A DNA stretch of 64,000 nt. Source: an uncultured Leifsonia sp. Lineage in GTDB: Bacteria > Actinomycetota > Actinomycetes > Actinomycetales > Microbacteriaceae. The stretch spans positions 1-64,000 of the forward strand of contig NZ_CAMFLC010000009.1 of the NCBI RefSeq assembly GCF_945957465.1. Direction: 5' to 3'. A program made the translations under genes and the position numbers. Of this stretch, positions 8,827-17,363 are shown piece by piece. Position 1 is the first letter of the stretch. Each line of letters opens with the position of its first letter. Below the pieces are notes generated by a model that saw only the letters and a program-made list of their open reading frames with translations, did not search any database and was not told where the DNA came from.

Positions 8827-10296
8827 TCAGACCCTCCGGCAGAGCGGGAGCGCAGCGGCGGTGAAGGCGGCGGCTTGCTGGCCGACGAGCAGCCGGGTCT
8901 CACAAGATGCCTGGATCGCGGCTTGCTCGATGGCGGCGACGGCGGCGTCGAGTTCTTCGACGGTGGGTGCGGAGACGGCGATGAGGCCGGTGTAGCGGAG
9001 GATGCCGTGTCCGGCGGTGAGGTCGGCTTCTTGCTGGAGCACGTCGTGGTACTCGGCGGTCTGTGAGGCGTCTTCGATCTGGCCGATCTTCGCGCGCTGG
9101 GCCTGGTCGGAGATGTGCTCGACCTTCTTCTTGCGGATGTCGCGAGCAGCGGCGTCGGAACGCATGGGGGTGCAGATCAGCGAGAACGACCGCTGGATGC
9201 CGGTGGACAGCAGCACCGGCGACAGGAATCCCGGATAGACGAGCGACCTGGGCCACTCGCTGACCCAGAGCACTGCGTGGTGGGCGGAGTCGGTGCGGAG
9301 CTTGCCCCAAGTCTCGGTGACCGCGACCGGCCCTGCGGTCGCAAGGGATTGGCCGAGCCTGCCGTGGCGTTCCAGCGTGGCGGCGATAGCGGGGTCGTAG
9401 GCGGAGCGCAGCATCACCGCGATCTGCCCCGGCGTCAGCCATCCCGACGGCGAGAGGTCGGCGGAGCGGAGCGCGGCGACGAGCGTGTTCATCTCCTGCC
9501 GCAGCACGGCGGCAGCACCACGAATCCCGCCGCCCGCGGTCCTGATCTGCCGCGCACTGGTCTTCATGTCCAGTGATAGCGAGAGTGTGGTGGCGTGCCG
9601 TTCGCCGGCTGGGCCGGCGCGGTCGATGAGTTCTGCGTAGGTGTCGGCCGCCCACGAGCCGTCCGGGGTGCCGTGGGTGGCCCACCATTCGGCGAGTCCG
9701 GTGCCGGAGTCTGGGAGGGTGCGTTCGAGGACTTGTAGCGTCGCGATCCGCCCGGAGCGGCAGACGGTGGCCAGGACGCGACCCCAGGAGCTGACGCGGC
9801 GTTCCTGTTCGCCGGGGTCGAGGAGCACGAACGCGGGATGGGTGACCTCGCACACCACGGTCAAGGTTGCGGCGTGGGGGTCGTGGATCATTCCGGCGCT
9901 GGTGTCGGGGTCGGTGTATTCGCGCAGTCGCGCCATGTCGCCGGGCAGGGCGAGGGTTCCGACGGGGCGTGGGACGACGATCCTGTGTCGGTAGAGCAGT
10001 TGCCCGCCGGTGGTGCGCCACAGCCACCAGCAGGCGATGGGTAGCCATTCCACGATGGGCCGGCCCGCGATGGGTATCCAGGTCAGTGCGGCGGCGAGTA
10101 CCCAGATGGGGGCGGTGTAGGCGAGCAGCATCCCGCCGCCGGCGTAGAACGCGCCGATGAGTGTGGCTCCGCCGATGGCGAGCGTGATGAGCTGGGTCAG
10201 CGACAGACCGAGGAGGACACCGCGGCGGGTGAGGCGGGAGAACTTCACCGGCACGAGTTCGCCCGCGGTGGGACGGTCGTGGTTCGTGCTGCTCAT
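8827..10296 (-). CDS. SCO6880 family conjugation membrane protein
   Basis: A 489-residue protein of the SCO6880 family, found beside VirB4 and coupling ATPases in actinobacterial conjugative elements. Two adjacent membrane helices lie near the N-terminus (about 28-75), followed by the WLPIACWWLWRTTGG segment and a long cytoplasmic part with ERR and LDMKTSARQIRTAGGG motifs. It probably forms part of the inner-membrane platform. It starts 3 bp after the VirB6-like gene. Confidence 0.85.
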   Translation of the reverse strand: MSSTNHDRPTAGELVPVKFSRLTRRGVLLGLSLTQLITLAIGGATLIGAFYAGGGMLLAYTAPIWVLAAALTWIPIAGRPIVEWLPIACWWLWRTTGGQLLYRHRIVVPRPVGTLALPGDMARLREYTDPDTSAGMIHDPHAATLTVVCEVTHPAFVLLDPGEQERRVSSWGRVLATVCRSGRIATLQVLERTLPDSGTGLAEWWATHGTPDGSWAADTYAELIDRAGPAGERHATTLSLSLDMKTSARQIRTAGGGIRGAAAVLRQEMNTLVAALRSADLSPSGWLTPGQIAVMLRSAYDPAIAATLERHGRLGQSLATAGPVAVTETWGKLRTDSAHHAVLWVSEWPRSLVYPGFLSPVLLSTGIQRSFSLICTPMRSDAAARDIRKKKVEHISDQAQRAKIGQIEDASQTAEYHDVLQQEADLTAGHGILRYTGLIAVSAPTVEELDAAVAAIEQAAIQASCETRLLVGQQAAAFTAAALPLCRRV

Positions 10297-10299
10297 CGT

Positions 10300-11688
10300 C
10301 TACTCCTTCGGTGGGCGTGGCGCGGGCGGCGGGGGCTGCTTCGGTGGCGGTGACGGGTCGGTGCTCGGCGGTCGTGGTGCCGGGCTCGACGGCGGTGCCG
10401 CAGGCGAGGCTGCGGGAGGTGGCGGTGTCTGCGCGGCGGCGTCGGCGGCGTGCTCGCCCTGGGCTCCCAGCGCGGTTCCGGCTTTCGGCCCGGCGGTCGC
10501 GGCACCCTTGGCGACACTCGCCCCGACCACGACGCCTGCCGCGACGGGACCGGCCGCGGCTGCGCCGCCCCCGCCGGCTGCGGCCCCTCCACCAGCGGCG
10601 GCACCTCCGCCGCTCGCGGCGTGTGCCGGTGCCGGGGTCTTCGGCGGTGGCGGGGCGCTGCTTCCTCCACCAGAACCTCCGCCCGCGTTCCCGCCGCCAC
10701 TGCTGGCTCCGTCGAGCACCTTCTTCGGGTCGCCGCCGCCTTGCGGCTTGGTCGGGACGGGGATCGGACGGTTGAGGGCGCTCTTGGCATCCTGCTCGGA
10801 GCCGATCGCGTGGTACATGTCGAACCCGACGAACGCGATGAACTTGTACGTGAGATACGGGGCGAATGCGGCCATCGCCATCAGCACGATTCCCGCGATG
10901 GGGTCGCTGACCGAGGCGAGGTCGGCGTCGATCGGTGCGGAGACTTGGGTGATCGCGACGAGGAACATCACGACGAGCACGAGCTTGGAGCAGATCAGCG
11001 CGACCACGAACATCGCCCACTTCCCGATCCACCCCCGCGAGGCATCCCACGACGCGCCGCTAAACGCGAGCGGCGCGAACACGACCGCCACCAACAGCAG
11101 CGCCTTCCTGACGAGCAGGGACAGCCACACGATCGCGGCGGCAGTGATCGCGAGCCCGGCCATGAAGATCGTGATGATCGCGCCCACGCCGGGAGCGGCG
11201 ATATTGATCCCGACCAGCCCCGCAGCGAGCAGGGCGATCTTGTCGCCCATCGACTCGGTCGTTTCCCCGGCGGCCTGCACGATCCCGATGCACAGCTGAT
11301 CAACGACCTCCAGCAGCAGCGCCGTCAGCGTGATGACCACGAACGACCCGAGGACGGACTTCGCCAGACCCAGGGCGGCGCGGGTGAGGGCGGTGGGGTC
11401 GCGTCGGATCAGCCCGGTAATGAGTTGGAGGCAGAAGAAGATCAGCATCACGAAGACCGCGATACCGAACAACAGGTTGTAGACGGCGATGTAACCGGGC
11501 TTGGTGACATCCACCAGCGTCGTGGTGTCGAAGACCGACCAGACCGCCTCGAACAGCCACCCCGCGGCGGCACCCATCGCCTGGGCGAGCCAGTCGAACG
11601 GGGCCGCGACCAGAGACGCAGCTCCTTCGCCGACGGCATCGCAGACCGAGGAGATCACGGGAACGTCGCATACGCCCATCACGAACAC
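10300..11688 (-). CDS. VirB6/TrbL-like polytopic channel protein
   Basis: A 462-residue membrane protein. About six to seven hydrophobic segments fill residues 60-300, as in VirB6/TrbL conjugation channel subunits. The last 160 residues are a Gly/Ala/Pro-rich low-complexity tail (long GGG and PPP runs), probably disordered. Start is GTG 11688 or the in-frame ATG 11679. It lies directly before SCO6880 and after the two DUF6112 genes, the usual order in these elements. Confidence 0.8.
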   Translation of the reverse strand: MFVMGVCDVPVISSVCDAVGEGAASLVAAPFDWLAQAMGAAAGWLFEAVWSVFDTTTLVDVTKPGYIAVYNLLFGIAVFVMLIFFCLQLITGLIRRDPTALTRAALGLAKSVLGSFVVITLTALLLEVVDQLCIGIVQAAGETTESMGDKIALLAAGLVGINIAAPGVGAIITIFMAGLAITAAAIVWLSLLVRKALLLVAVVFAPLAFSGASWDASRGWIGKWAMFVVALICSKLVLVVMFLVAITQVSAPIDADLASVSDPIAGIVLMAMAAFAPYLTYKFIAFVGFDMYHAIGSEQDAKSALNRPIPVPTKPQGGGDPKKVLDGASSGGGNAGGGSGGGSSAPPPPKTPAPAHAASGGGAAAGGGAAAGGGGAAAAGPVAAGVVVGASVAKGAATAGPKAGTALGAQGEHAADAAAQTPPPPAASPAAPPSSPAPRPPSTDPSPPPKQPPPPAPRPPKE

Positions 11689-11710
11689 CAGCTCTCGACG
11701 ACGGGGCGGG

Positions 11711-12031
11711 TCAGACGGACTGGCCGACGTTCCAGAAGAAGTTGATGAGCGTCACGCTCGCGCCGCAAATCACCGCAGCACCGCAGGAGACGAGGACGCC
11801 GATCTTCCCGCGCGAGGCGAGGTGCGGGTTCGACGAGTTCGCGCCGAAGCCCCACACGATCGCGGACACAATCAGCGCGAGCACGGACAGGATCAGGCCG
11901 ATGGTCATCACCGCGCCGACGATGGTTCGCAACTGGTTGATCCCCGGCAGGCCGTCGGTGTTGGGGTCAATGTTGATGTCCATCGGCACCAGCAACGGCG
12001 CGGACATGACGTTGGCGAGCAGATCGAACAC
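11711..12031 (-). CDS. DUF6112 family small membrane protein (VirB2-like)
   Basis: A 106-residue protein with two membrane helices (about 35-60 and 80-100) separated by a short basic loop (HLASRGKIG). This matches DUF6112, a small integral protein of actinobacterial type IV systems compared with VirB2/VirB3. GTG 12031 is chosen because AAGGAG lies 6-11 nt upstream; the longer open frame has no such support. It is a paralogue of the next gene upstream. Confidence 0.8.
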   Translation of the reverse strand: MFDLLANVMSAPLLVPMDINIDPNTDGLPGINQLRTIVGAVMTIGLILSVLALIVSAIVWGFGANSSNPHLASRGKIGVLVSCGAAVICGASVTLINFFWNVGQSV

Positions 12032-12178
12032 GGTAGGACTCCTTAGCGACGGGCGGCCCGCCCACGAACTCGCAGACGGGGTACACGCCACAGGTGCACC
12101 CGTGACCCCTCGGCGACGGAATAGCAATGCCCACGCCGGTGAGGACGTGGGCATCAACGGGCTCAGAGGTGTTCGGTG

Positions 12179-12445
12179 TCAGAGCTGTTGGCCGAGGTTG
12201 AGGAGCCAGTTCATCCAGGCGACGCCGCCTCCGGCGAGGACGGCGGCACCGACGGCGACGAGGACTCCGGTTCGTCCCTTGCTGGCGGTGGCGTAGTTGC
12301 CGTGGGCCGTTGCGATGGCCCAGACGATCGCCGAGACGATCAGCATGAGGACGGCGACGATCAGGACGAACGTCAGGAGCGCGCCGACCACGGCGCGGAG
12401 GTCTCCGATACCGCCGAGCCCGTCGAAGTCGGGGAAGACACCCAT
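12179..12445 (-). CDS. DUF6112 family small membrane protein, second copy
   Basis: An 88-residue paralogue of the preceding entry. It shares the GLGGIGDLRAVVGALLTF-type first helix, VSAIVWAIA, a basic SKGRTG loop and a second helix ending in a W-N-W segment. Two tandem DUF6112 genes suggest a two-component pilin-like or scaffold layer. Its upstream region is cut by the inserted cassette 24 bp before the start, so its original promoter or upstream gene has been displaced. Confidence 0.8.
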   Translation of the reverse strand: MGVFPDFDGLGGIGDLRAVVGALLTFVLIVAVLMLIVSAIVWAIATAHGNYATASKGRTGVLVAVGAAVLAGGGVAWMNWLLNLGQQL

Positions 12446-12468
12446 CGCCGATCACCCAACCGGCGTAA

Positions 12469-12499
12469 GCAAGTATTCGAAGCGTTCGTAATCCATGCT
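12469..12499 (+). repeat. Left 31-bp direct repeat of the efflux cassette
   Basis: Begins GCAAGTATTCGAAGCGTTCG and matches 16830-16860 in 30 of 31 positions, with weaker similarity for about 15 bp more. It contains the near-palindrome ATTCGAA-GCG-TTCG(A/T)A, the form of a tyrosine-recombinase core site. The interval 12500-12684 between this repeat and the operator shows no convincing gene. Confidence 0.75.
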
Positions 12500-12684
12500 G
12501 TTCAGGTGTGCATCGGGGTGCAGGGGGCGTCAGCTGGGTGGGGTCGTTGGTGCGGCTGTTGCGACGGGTGGTGTGCCGGTTCTCGGGAGGCTCTGTTGGG
12601 ACTGCTGCACGTGCGCGCTGTCCGCTTCGGTGTCTTTCTGAGGGTCCGGGTTGTGCGTTCAAGGCTGGTGTGGAGCCCGGCCAC

Positions 12685-12738
12685 CTATCACCAGTCGTAA
12701 CTGTACCGTACGTATGGTATAGTTACGGGTGGTGATAG
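12685..12738. promoter_or_regulatory. 54-bp palindromic operator/promoter of the MFS operon
   Basis: Two nested inverted repeats share one centre. The outer pair is CTATCACCA (12685-12693) with TGGTGATAG (12730-12738), perfect. The inner pair is AACTGTACC (12699-12707) with GGTATAGTT (12716-12724), 8 of 9. TATAGT at 12719-12724 is a plausible -10. The start of the MFS gene is 26 bp downstream. A TetR regulator encoded in the same operon is the obvious candidate ligand-responsive repressor. Confidence 0.65.
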
Positions 12739-12763
12739 TTCGGTTCCGGAAAGGTGTGATGAC

Positions 12764-14266
12764 GTGAGTTTGAGCAAGCGGCAGCGGTGGGGTCTGCTGG
12801 TGACGGTGGCGGCGGGGCTGCTGTTGATCACTCTGGACAACTCGATCCTGTATACGGCGTTGCCGACGTTGACCGAGGAGTTGGGGGCGTCGGGGTCGCA
12901 GAGCTTGTGGATCATCAACGCCTATCCGGTGGTGATGGCGGGCCTGTTGCTGGGCTCGGGCACGCTGGGGGACCGGATCGGGCACCGGCGGATGTTTTTG
13001 ATCGGTCTGGTGGTGTTCGGGGTGGCGTCGTTGGGGGCGGCGTTCGCGCCGTCGGCGGGTCTGCTGATCGCGGCGCGTGCGGTGCTGGCGGTGGGCGCGG
13101 CGGCGATGATGCCGGCCACGCTGGCGCTGATCCGGGTCTCGTTCGAGGTTGAGCGTGAGCGCAATTTCGCGATCGCGGTGTGGGGGAGCCTTGCGGTGGT
13201 GGGTGCGGCGCTGGGCCCGATCGTGGGCGGGGTGCTGCTGGAGCACTTCTGGTGGGGCTCGGTGTTCCTGATCAACGTGCCCGTGGTGATCGCCGCGTTG
13301 ATCGCGGCGGTGCTGATCGCACCGCCCAACGACCCCGACCCGTCCAAGAGGTGGGACCTGGTGTCGTCGTTGCAGGCGATGGTCGCGCTGGTGGGTGCGG
13401 TGTTCTTCATCAAGGAGCTCGCGCATTCCCCGCAGAACTGGGTGATCGTTGGTGCGGGCTTGGTGGCCGCGGTGGTCGGGTCGGTGCTGTTCGTCCGCCG
13501 TCAGCGGGGCTTGGAGCAGCCGCTGCTGGAGTTCTCGATCTTCCGCAATCCCGCGTTCAGCGCCGGGGTGCTGGCGGCGGCGTTCTCGATGTTCGCGATC
13601 GGCGGGTCCCAGCTGGTCACGACCCAGCGGTATCAGCTTGTGGAGGGTTTCACCCCCCTGGAGGCCGGGCTGCTGGTCGCGGCGGTCGCGATCGGGTCGC
13701 TGCCCACCGCGCTGTTGGGCGGGGCGTTCCTGCACAGGATCGGCCTGCTGCCGTTGATCGCCGGGGGCCTTGCGGTCGCCTCGCTCGGGGTGGTCGTGGT
13801 GATCATCGGTGTGCAGGCCGACGTGTTCGGTGTGTTGGTTGCCGGGCTGCTGGTTACCGGCGCCGGGCTGGGTGGGGCGATGTCGGTGGCCTCGACCGCG
13901 ATTGTGGGCAATGTGCCCGCCCGCCGTGCCGGGATGGCGTCCTCGGTCGAGGAGGTGTCGTATGAGTTCGGGTCCCTGACCGCTGTCGCGTTGTTGGGCA
14001 GCCTGCTCACCTTCGTTTACACCACCACCGTGCGGCTCCCGGCCGGCGCGCCGGAGGGTGCGCACGAGAGCCTGTCGGATGCGCTGGCGACAGCGGGCGG
14101 GGACCGGGCGATCATCGAGGCGGCGAGCAGTGCCTTCGGCACCGGGTTCTTGGTCACGATGATCATCCTCGCCGTGGTCCTGGCGGTCGGGGCCGCGGTC
14201 ACCGGACGGTTGCTGCGCCACCACGGGCCGGGGACTCAGTCGCAGGCCTTCTCGGGCAACCACTGA
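12764..14266 (+). CDS. DHA2-family MFS multidrug exporter
   Basis: A 500-residue, 14-helix drug:proton antiporter. Helix 1 carries the LDNSILYTALPTL segment of DHA2 exporters, the loop after helix 2 is GDRIGHRRMF (motif A), and ALGPIVGGVLL matches motif C of drug exporters. Closest in type to QacA/SmvA/LfrA pumps for quaternary ammonium compounds and dyes; the substrate is not provable. GTG 12764 has GGAAAGG upstream and lies just after the palindromic operator. First gene of an MFS-TetR-GAP operon. Confidence 0.85.
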   Translation: MSLSKRQRWGLLVTVAAGLLLITLDNSILYTALPTLTEELGASGSQSLWIINAYPVVMAGLLLGSGTLGDRIGHRRMFLIGLVVFGVASLGAAFAPSAGLLIAARAVLAVGAAAMMPATLALIRVSFEVERERNFAIAVWGSLAVVGAALGPIVGGVLLEHFWWGSVFLINVPVVIAALIAAVLIAPPNDPDPSKRWDLVSSLQAMVALVGAVFFIKELAHSPQNWVIVGAGLVAAVVGSVLFVRRQRGLEQPLLEFSIFRNPAFSAGVLAAAFSMFAIGGSQLVTTQRYQLVEGFTPLEAGLLVAAVAIGSLPTALLGGAFLHRIGLLPLIAGGLAVASLGVVVVIIGVQADVFGVLVAGLLVTGAGLGGAMSVASTAIVGNVPARRAGMASSVEEVSYEFGSLTAVALLGSLLTFVYTTTVRLPAGAPEGAHESLSDALATAGGDRAIIEAASSAFGTGFLVTMIILAVVLAVGAAVTGRLLRHHGPGTQSQAFSGNH

Positions 14267-14291
14267 CCGGGCGGGAGTGGAGGCAGAGGCT

Positions 14292-14885
14292 ATGCGTCCC
14301 AGCAAGCGGACCGAGATCCTCGATGCGGCCCTGGGGGTGATCGAGGCCGGCGGGGTCACCGCGGTGACCTTCGAGGCCGTGGCCGAGGCCGCGGGCATGA
14401 CCAAAGGCGGGCTGCTGTATCACTTCGGCACCCGCGAGGTCATGCTGCAGGCGCTGCACGAGCACCTCGCCGAACAGTGGGAGACCGCTCTCACCGAGGC
14501 CGCGGGCAAACCCGCCGAACGGGCCAGTGATGCTGAGCGTCTGGCCGCCTACGCCCAGGTCGCGACCCGCAGCGCGACCCGGGCCGAGTTGTTGCTGATG
14601 CTCGAAACCGTCAACGACCCCGCCATGCACGCCCCCTGGAACGGGGTCCTGGCCCGGTGGACCCCGCCACTGCCCGAGCATGCAGACATCTCCCCGGGTG
14701 AGTTGAGCCAGCTCATCGCCCGCCTGGCCGCCGACGGGCTCTGGCTCATCGAGTCCCTCACCACACCCCTGCACCCCTCTATGCGGGCCAGGATCGCGAA
14801 CCACCTCACCACCCTCGCCTACACGACCGAGACCCCCAGTGCACCCGGCACATCCGGCGGGGGCGGCGCACATGATCCGTGGTGA
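14292..14885 (+). CDS. TetR/AcrR family repressor of the efflux operon
   Basis: A 197-residue regulator. The N-terminal HTH (about 5-50) has the TetR signature VTFEAVAEAAGMTKGGLLYHF. The C-terminal helical domain would bind the inducing drug. ATG 14292 is preferred with GGAGG 8 nt upstream. It lies 25 bp after the exporter and overlaps the next gene. The likely target is the 54-bp palindrome upstream of the operon (autoregulation), inferred from position. Confidence 0.85.
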   Translation: MRPSKRTEILDAALGVIEAGGVTAVTFEAVAEAAGMTKGGLLYHFGTREVMLQALHEHLAEQWETALTEAAGKPAERASDAERLAAYAQVATRSATRAELLLMLETVNDPAMHAPWNGVLARWTPPLPEHADISPGELSQLIARLAADGLWLIESLTTPLHPSMRARIANHLTTLAYTTETPSAPGTSGGGGAHDPW

Positions 14886-15547
14886 CTGTGGGGCTGCTGC
14901 TCACCCTGGTGGGCTTGGCGTTGCTGGACTCGGTCAACGTCTCCACGATCTGGATCGTCGTGGTGATCCTGCTGGCCGCCAAGCGGCCCGCGGCCACCGG
15001 GTGGGCGTACGCGGTCGGGGCGTTCGTGACGTTCGGGACCTTCACGCTGCTGCTCTACTTCGGGCTCAACGCCGCCGAGACCTGGCTGGACGGGTTGACG
15101 CTGTGGCTGCGTCGCATCCTGTTCACGATCATCACGGTGGTCTTCATCGTTCTCGGCGTCCGCCGGTTCACCGCGCGCCCCCGGCGCGGGTACGGGCTGC
15201 CGTCCTGGGTGAACGCCTGGACCGCGCTTCCGCTCGGTCTGGTCGCCACGATCAGCGACATCCCTAACGCGTTCCCGATGTTCCTGGCCGTCGAACGCCT
15301 CATCGACACCGGCATCGGCCCCGAGACCGCGGTGCCCGTGCTGATCGGCTACACCGCGATCTACGCCCTGCCGACCCTCGCGGTCCTGATCATCGGCCTG
15401 CTCTACCAAGACCGCCTCCGAGCCCGGCTGCAAACCCTCTACAACCGCTACGCCACCGGTCACACCAAGCCCAGCGGCAAGATCGCCGCGCTGTACTTCA
15501 CCGCAGCCGCCGCGAGCCTGGCCATCCTCATCTTTCTCGTCCGATGA
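14882..15547 (+). CDS. GAP-family membrane protein (LysE-like fold)
   Basis: About 221 residues with six hydrophobic segments and a short cytoplasmic middle. The N-terminal LLLTLVGLALLDSVNVSTIW and the central TISDIPNAFPMFLAVERL resemble GAP/Sap proteins (sulfolipid/GPL addressing) of mycobacteria and other actinobacteria. GTG 14882 overlaps the TetR stop as GTGA (GTG 14879 is possible). It probably helps export or tolerate the same lipophilic substrates as the exporter, an inference from the shared operon. Confidence 0.75.
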   Translation: MTVGLLLTLVGLALLDSVNVSTIWIVVVILLAAKRPAATGWAYAVGAFVTFGTFTLLLYFGLNAAETWLDGLTLWLRRILFTIITVVFIVLGVRRFTARPRRGYGLPSWVNAWTALPLGLVATISDIPNAFPMFLAVERLIDTGIGPETAVPVLIGYTAIYALPTLAVLIIGLLYQDRLRARLQTLYNRYATGHTKPSGKIAALYFTAAAASLAILIFLVR

Positions 15548-15660
15548 CCCACGCGCTCGTGCCTGACGGTGCGGCAGGCCCGGCCTCCTGAGCGTGCCCG
15601 CCCGGTAACGATCGCCGGGCCGGCGCGGTCATGCGGCTGAGCCCGCGAGAGCCCAGGAAC

Positions 15661-16308
15661 TCAGTAGGCGACGGAGAACTGAGCCCGCCGGTGGGTGGGC
15701 GTGTCGATCTCAGCGACGATCGCCGCGGCGAAGTCCGGTCCGCTGATCGCCGACTTCCCCTCAGCATCGAACAGAGCGACCTCCCCGCCGATCCGGTACC
15801 GGCCCAACTCCTCACCAGGCACATAGGAGCCGTAGTTCGCTGCCGGGCTCACATAGAACCAATCCAGTCCCTGCGGAGCGTCGCTGAGCAACCAGTCCAG
15901 CACCGCGCCCATCGTCCGGGCCTCAGCGGCGAACTCCGGCGGCAGCTCCCCGGACTCATAGAACCGCGGAGCCCCCTCCGCCGGCCGTAGCGCACTGAAC
16001 CCGCCCACCACCCCGAACCGCACCCCACCGGCCGCGGCCAGGCCGGCCACCTCCCGGTACACCCCTGCCAGGGAGTCCTCCAGCTCACCCCGCGGGGCGA
16101 GGGCACCGATCACGACATCCGCCCCGGCCACTGCGTGCTCGCGGATCGCCGCGTCCGTCAACGACCCCGTCCGGTACGTGACCTCATCGACCGGTTCGGA
16201 CGGGGCCGTGCGGCTGTAGGACGTGACGTGGTGCCCCGCCCGCACCGCCTTGGCGACAATGTGGCCTCCGGTATAGCCGGTGCCACCCAGAACAGCAAGA
16301 CGCGCCAT
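15661..16308 (-). CDS. NAD(P)-binding oxidoreductase, NmrA/atypical SDR type
   Basis: A 215-residue Rossmann protein. N-terminal LAVLGGTGYTGGHI (4-17) is the dinucleotide-binding loop of atypical short-chain dehydrogenases; GADVVIGALAP and the later WFYVSPAANY fit the NmrA-like/NAD(P)H-binding group (YwnB/BLVRB type). No classical YxxxK is evident. It faces the efflux operon convergently and may detoxify the same compounds, but the substrate is unknown. ATG 16308. Confidence 0.8.
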   Translation of the reverse strand: MARLAVLGGTGYTGGHIVAKAVRAGHHVTSYSRTAPSEPVDEVTYRTGSLTDAAIREHAVAGADVVIGALAPRGELEDSLAGVYREVAGLAAAGGVRFGVVGGFSALRPAEGAPRFYESGELPPEFAAEARTMGAVLDWLLSDAPQGLDWFYVSPAANYGSYVPGEELGRYRIGGEVALFDAEGKSAISGPDFAAAIVAEIDTPTHRRAQFSVAY

Positions 16309-16569
16309 GACTCGTGCTCTCTCTTCCTCAGGACAAGGAACCCCCGCGGCAGGATCTCCGCAAAACTAGCCGTATGGGCCAGAACACCCGGATCGGCTTC
16401 GAGGTGTCTGCTCAGCTGTGGCCTGGACTCGGAGCTGGCTGACTCGGCCAACTGGTGATGGCCAGGTCCTCATCCAGTTTACCGCGCACGACCGGCTCGA
16501 CCATATGCGGCAATCGGTGCCGCGGTGCCCCTTCGTCCGTGTCACTGTCGAACAGCTGGCGGCGAGCCA

Positions 16570-16689
16570 CCTGTCCCCGCACCGACACCGTGCACCCGGA
16601 CCGCTCCCAGACCACCCAGTGAGCATATCGTCGAGACTTGCTTCGCCGCCGCCACCGATCCAGGTCTGCTTCCCGTCCCCGAAGTCCAC
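16570..16689 (-). pseudogene. Relic of a tyrosine recombinase N-terminus
   Basis: Minus-strand residues beginning VDFGDGKQ and containing DDMLTGWS match the first 40 residues of the intact recombinase at 19379-20542 (VDFEDGN, DDMLTGWS). At the nucleotide level, GTGGACTTCGGGGACGGGAA differs from the intact copy at one position. Similarity ends soon after. It lies just inside the right repeat of the efflux cassette, suggesting the cassette once carried its own recombinase. The rest of 16309-16829 has no credible gene. Confidence 0.45.
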
Positions 16690-16829
16690 GTCCCCATCTT
16701 CCTCACCAGCAGCCGCTTCCGGGACCCGCTTCTCGGCCTGCCGCTACCCTCGCCTAGTCAGGCGAATCGGCGTTATCCAGACAACTAACCACTACTTGTC
16801 GCGTGGTCATTACTGACCAACCGGGGATC

Positions 16830-16860
16830 GCAAGTATTCGAAGCGTTCGAAATCCATGCT
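16830..16860 (+). repeat. Right 31-bp direct repeat of the efflux cassette
   Basis: Second copy of the repeat at 12469-12499, one mismatch. Here the internal palindrome is perfect over ATTCGAA-GCG-TTCGAAT-like arms. The pair bounds a 4.36-kb cassette with MFS, TetR, GAP and NAD(P)-binding genes. Confidence 0.75.
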
Positions 16861-16907
16861 GGCGAGGTGCGCAGGCAGGACCGCCGCCGTCGGGCTAGCG
16901 TTGAAGT

Positions 16908-17354
16908 GTGGACGCATGGACTGACGAGCCGGGTGTGGTGGTGTTGCCCGACGGGCGACGCATCCGCGGCGTCGGCGTGCGCCGGCCGCGCGGCGATGTG
17001 CCTGCCCCCGATTTCGCGGTCTATCTACTTGGCCGTGACCCAGCGCCTGGTCCTTGGCCTCATCGCTGGGTGCGGTGGCGAGACTTCCGGCTACCGGACT
17101 CGACCGACGACGCGACGACGGCGCTGCGTGAGGCGTGGGAACGTGCCGGTGAGGAGCGAGTCGAGATCGGGTGTGGCGGCGGCATCGGGCGGACCGGGAC
17201 GGCTTTGGCGCTGCTGGCAACGATGAGCGGTGTCGCGCCAGAAGACGCGGTGGCGTGGGTCCGTTCCCACTATCACCGGCGAGCTGTCGAGACGGGCAGG
17301 CAACGACGCTGGGTAGAGCAGACCGCGACCTTGCTTCAGACGGAGCGGGAGTGA
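16908..17354 (+). CDS. Protein-tyrosine-phosphatase-like protein
   Basis: A 148-residue protein with the cysteine phosphatase P-loop pattern C-x5-R-T (CGGGIGRTGT, residues about 88-97). A preceding WVRWRDFRLPDSTDD segment could supply the general-acid Asp loop. Compact size suits a dual-specificity-like or conventional small PTP. GTG 16908 starts 47 bp after the right repeat. Such genes are common in actinobacterial mobile elements; substrate unknown. It ends 9 bp before the convergent recombinase-like gene. Confidence 0.75.
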   Translation: MDAWTDEPGVVVLPDGRRIRGVGVRRPRGDVPAPDFAVYLLGRDPAPGPWPHRWVRWRDFRLPDSTDDATTALREAWERAGEERVEIGCGGGIGRTGTALALLATMSGVAPEDAVAWVRSHYHRRAVETGRQRRWVEQTATLLQTERE

Positions 17355-17363
17355 CCTTGGTCG

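Noticed and set aside
9641..11299. Long plus-strand ORFs opposite SCO6880 and the VirB6-like gene
   Set aside because: Shadows produced by third-codon GC bias; no ribosome sites or domains.
12659..14404. 581-codon minus-strand ORF opposite the MFS gene
   Set aside because: Low-complexity His/Arg/Gln translation with no domain; the plus strand has clear exporter motifs.
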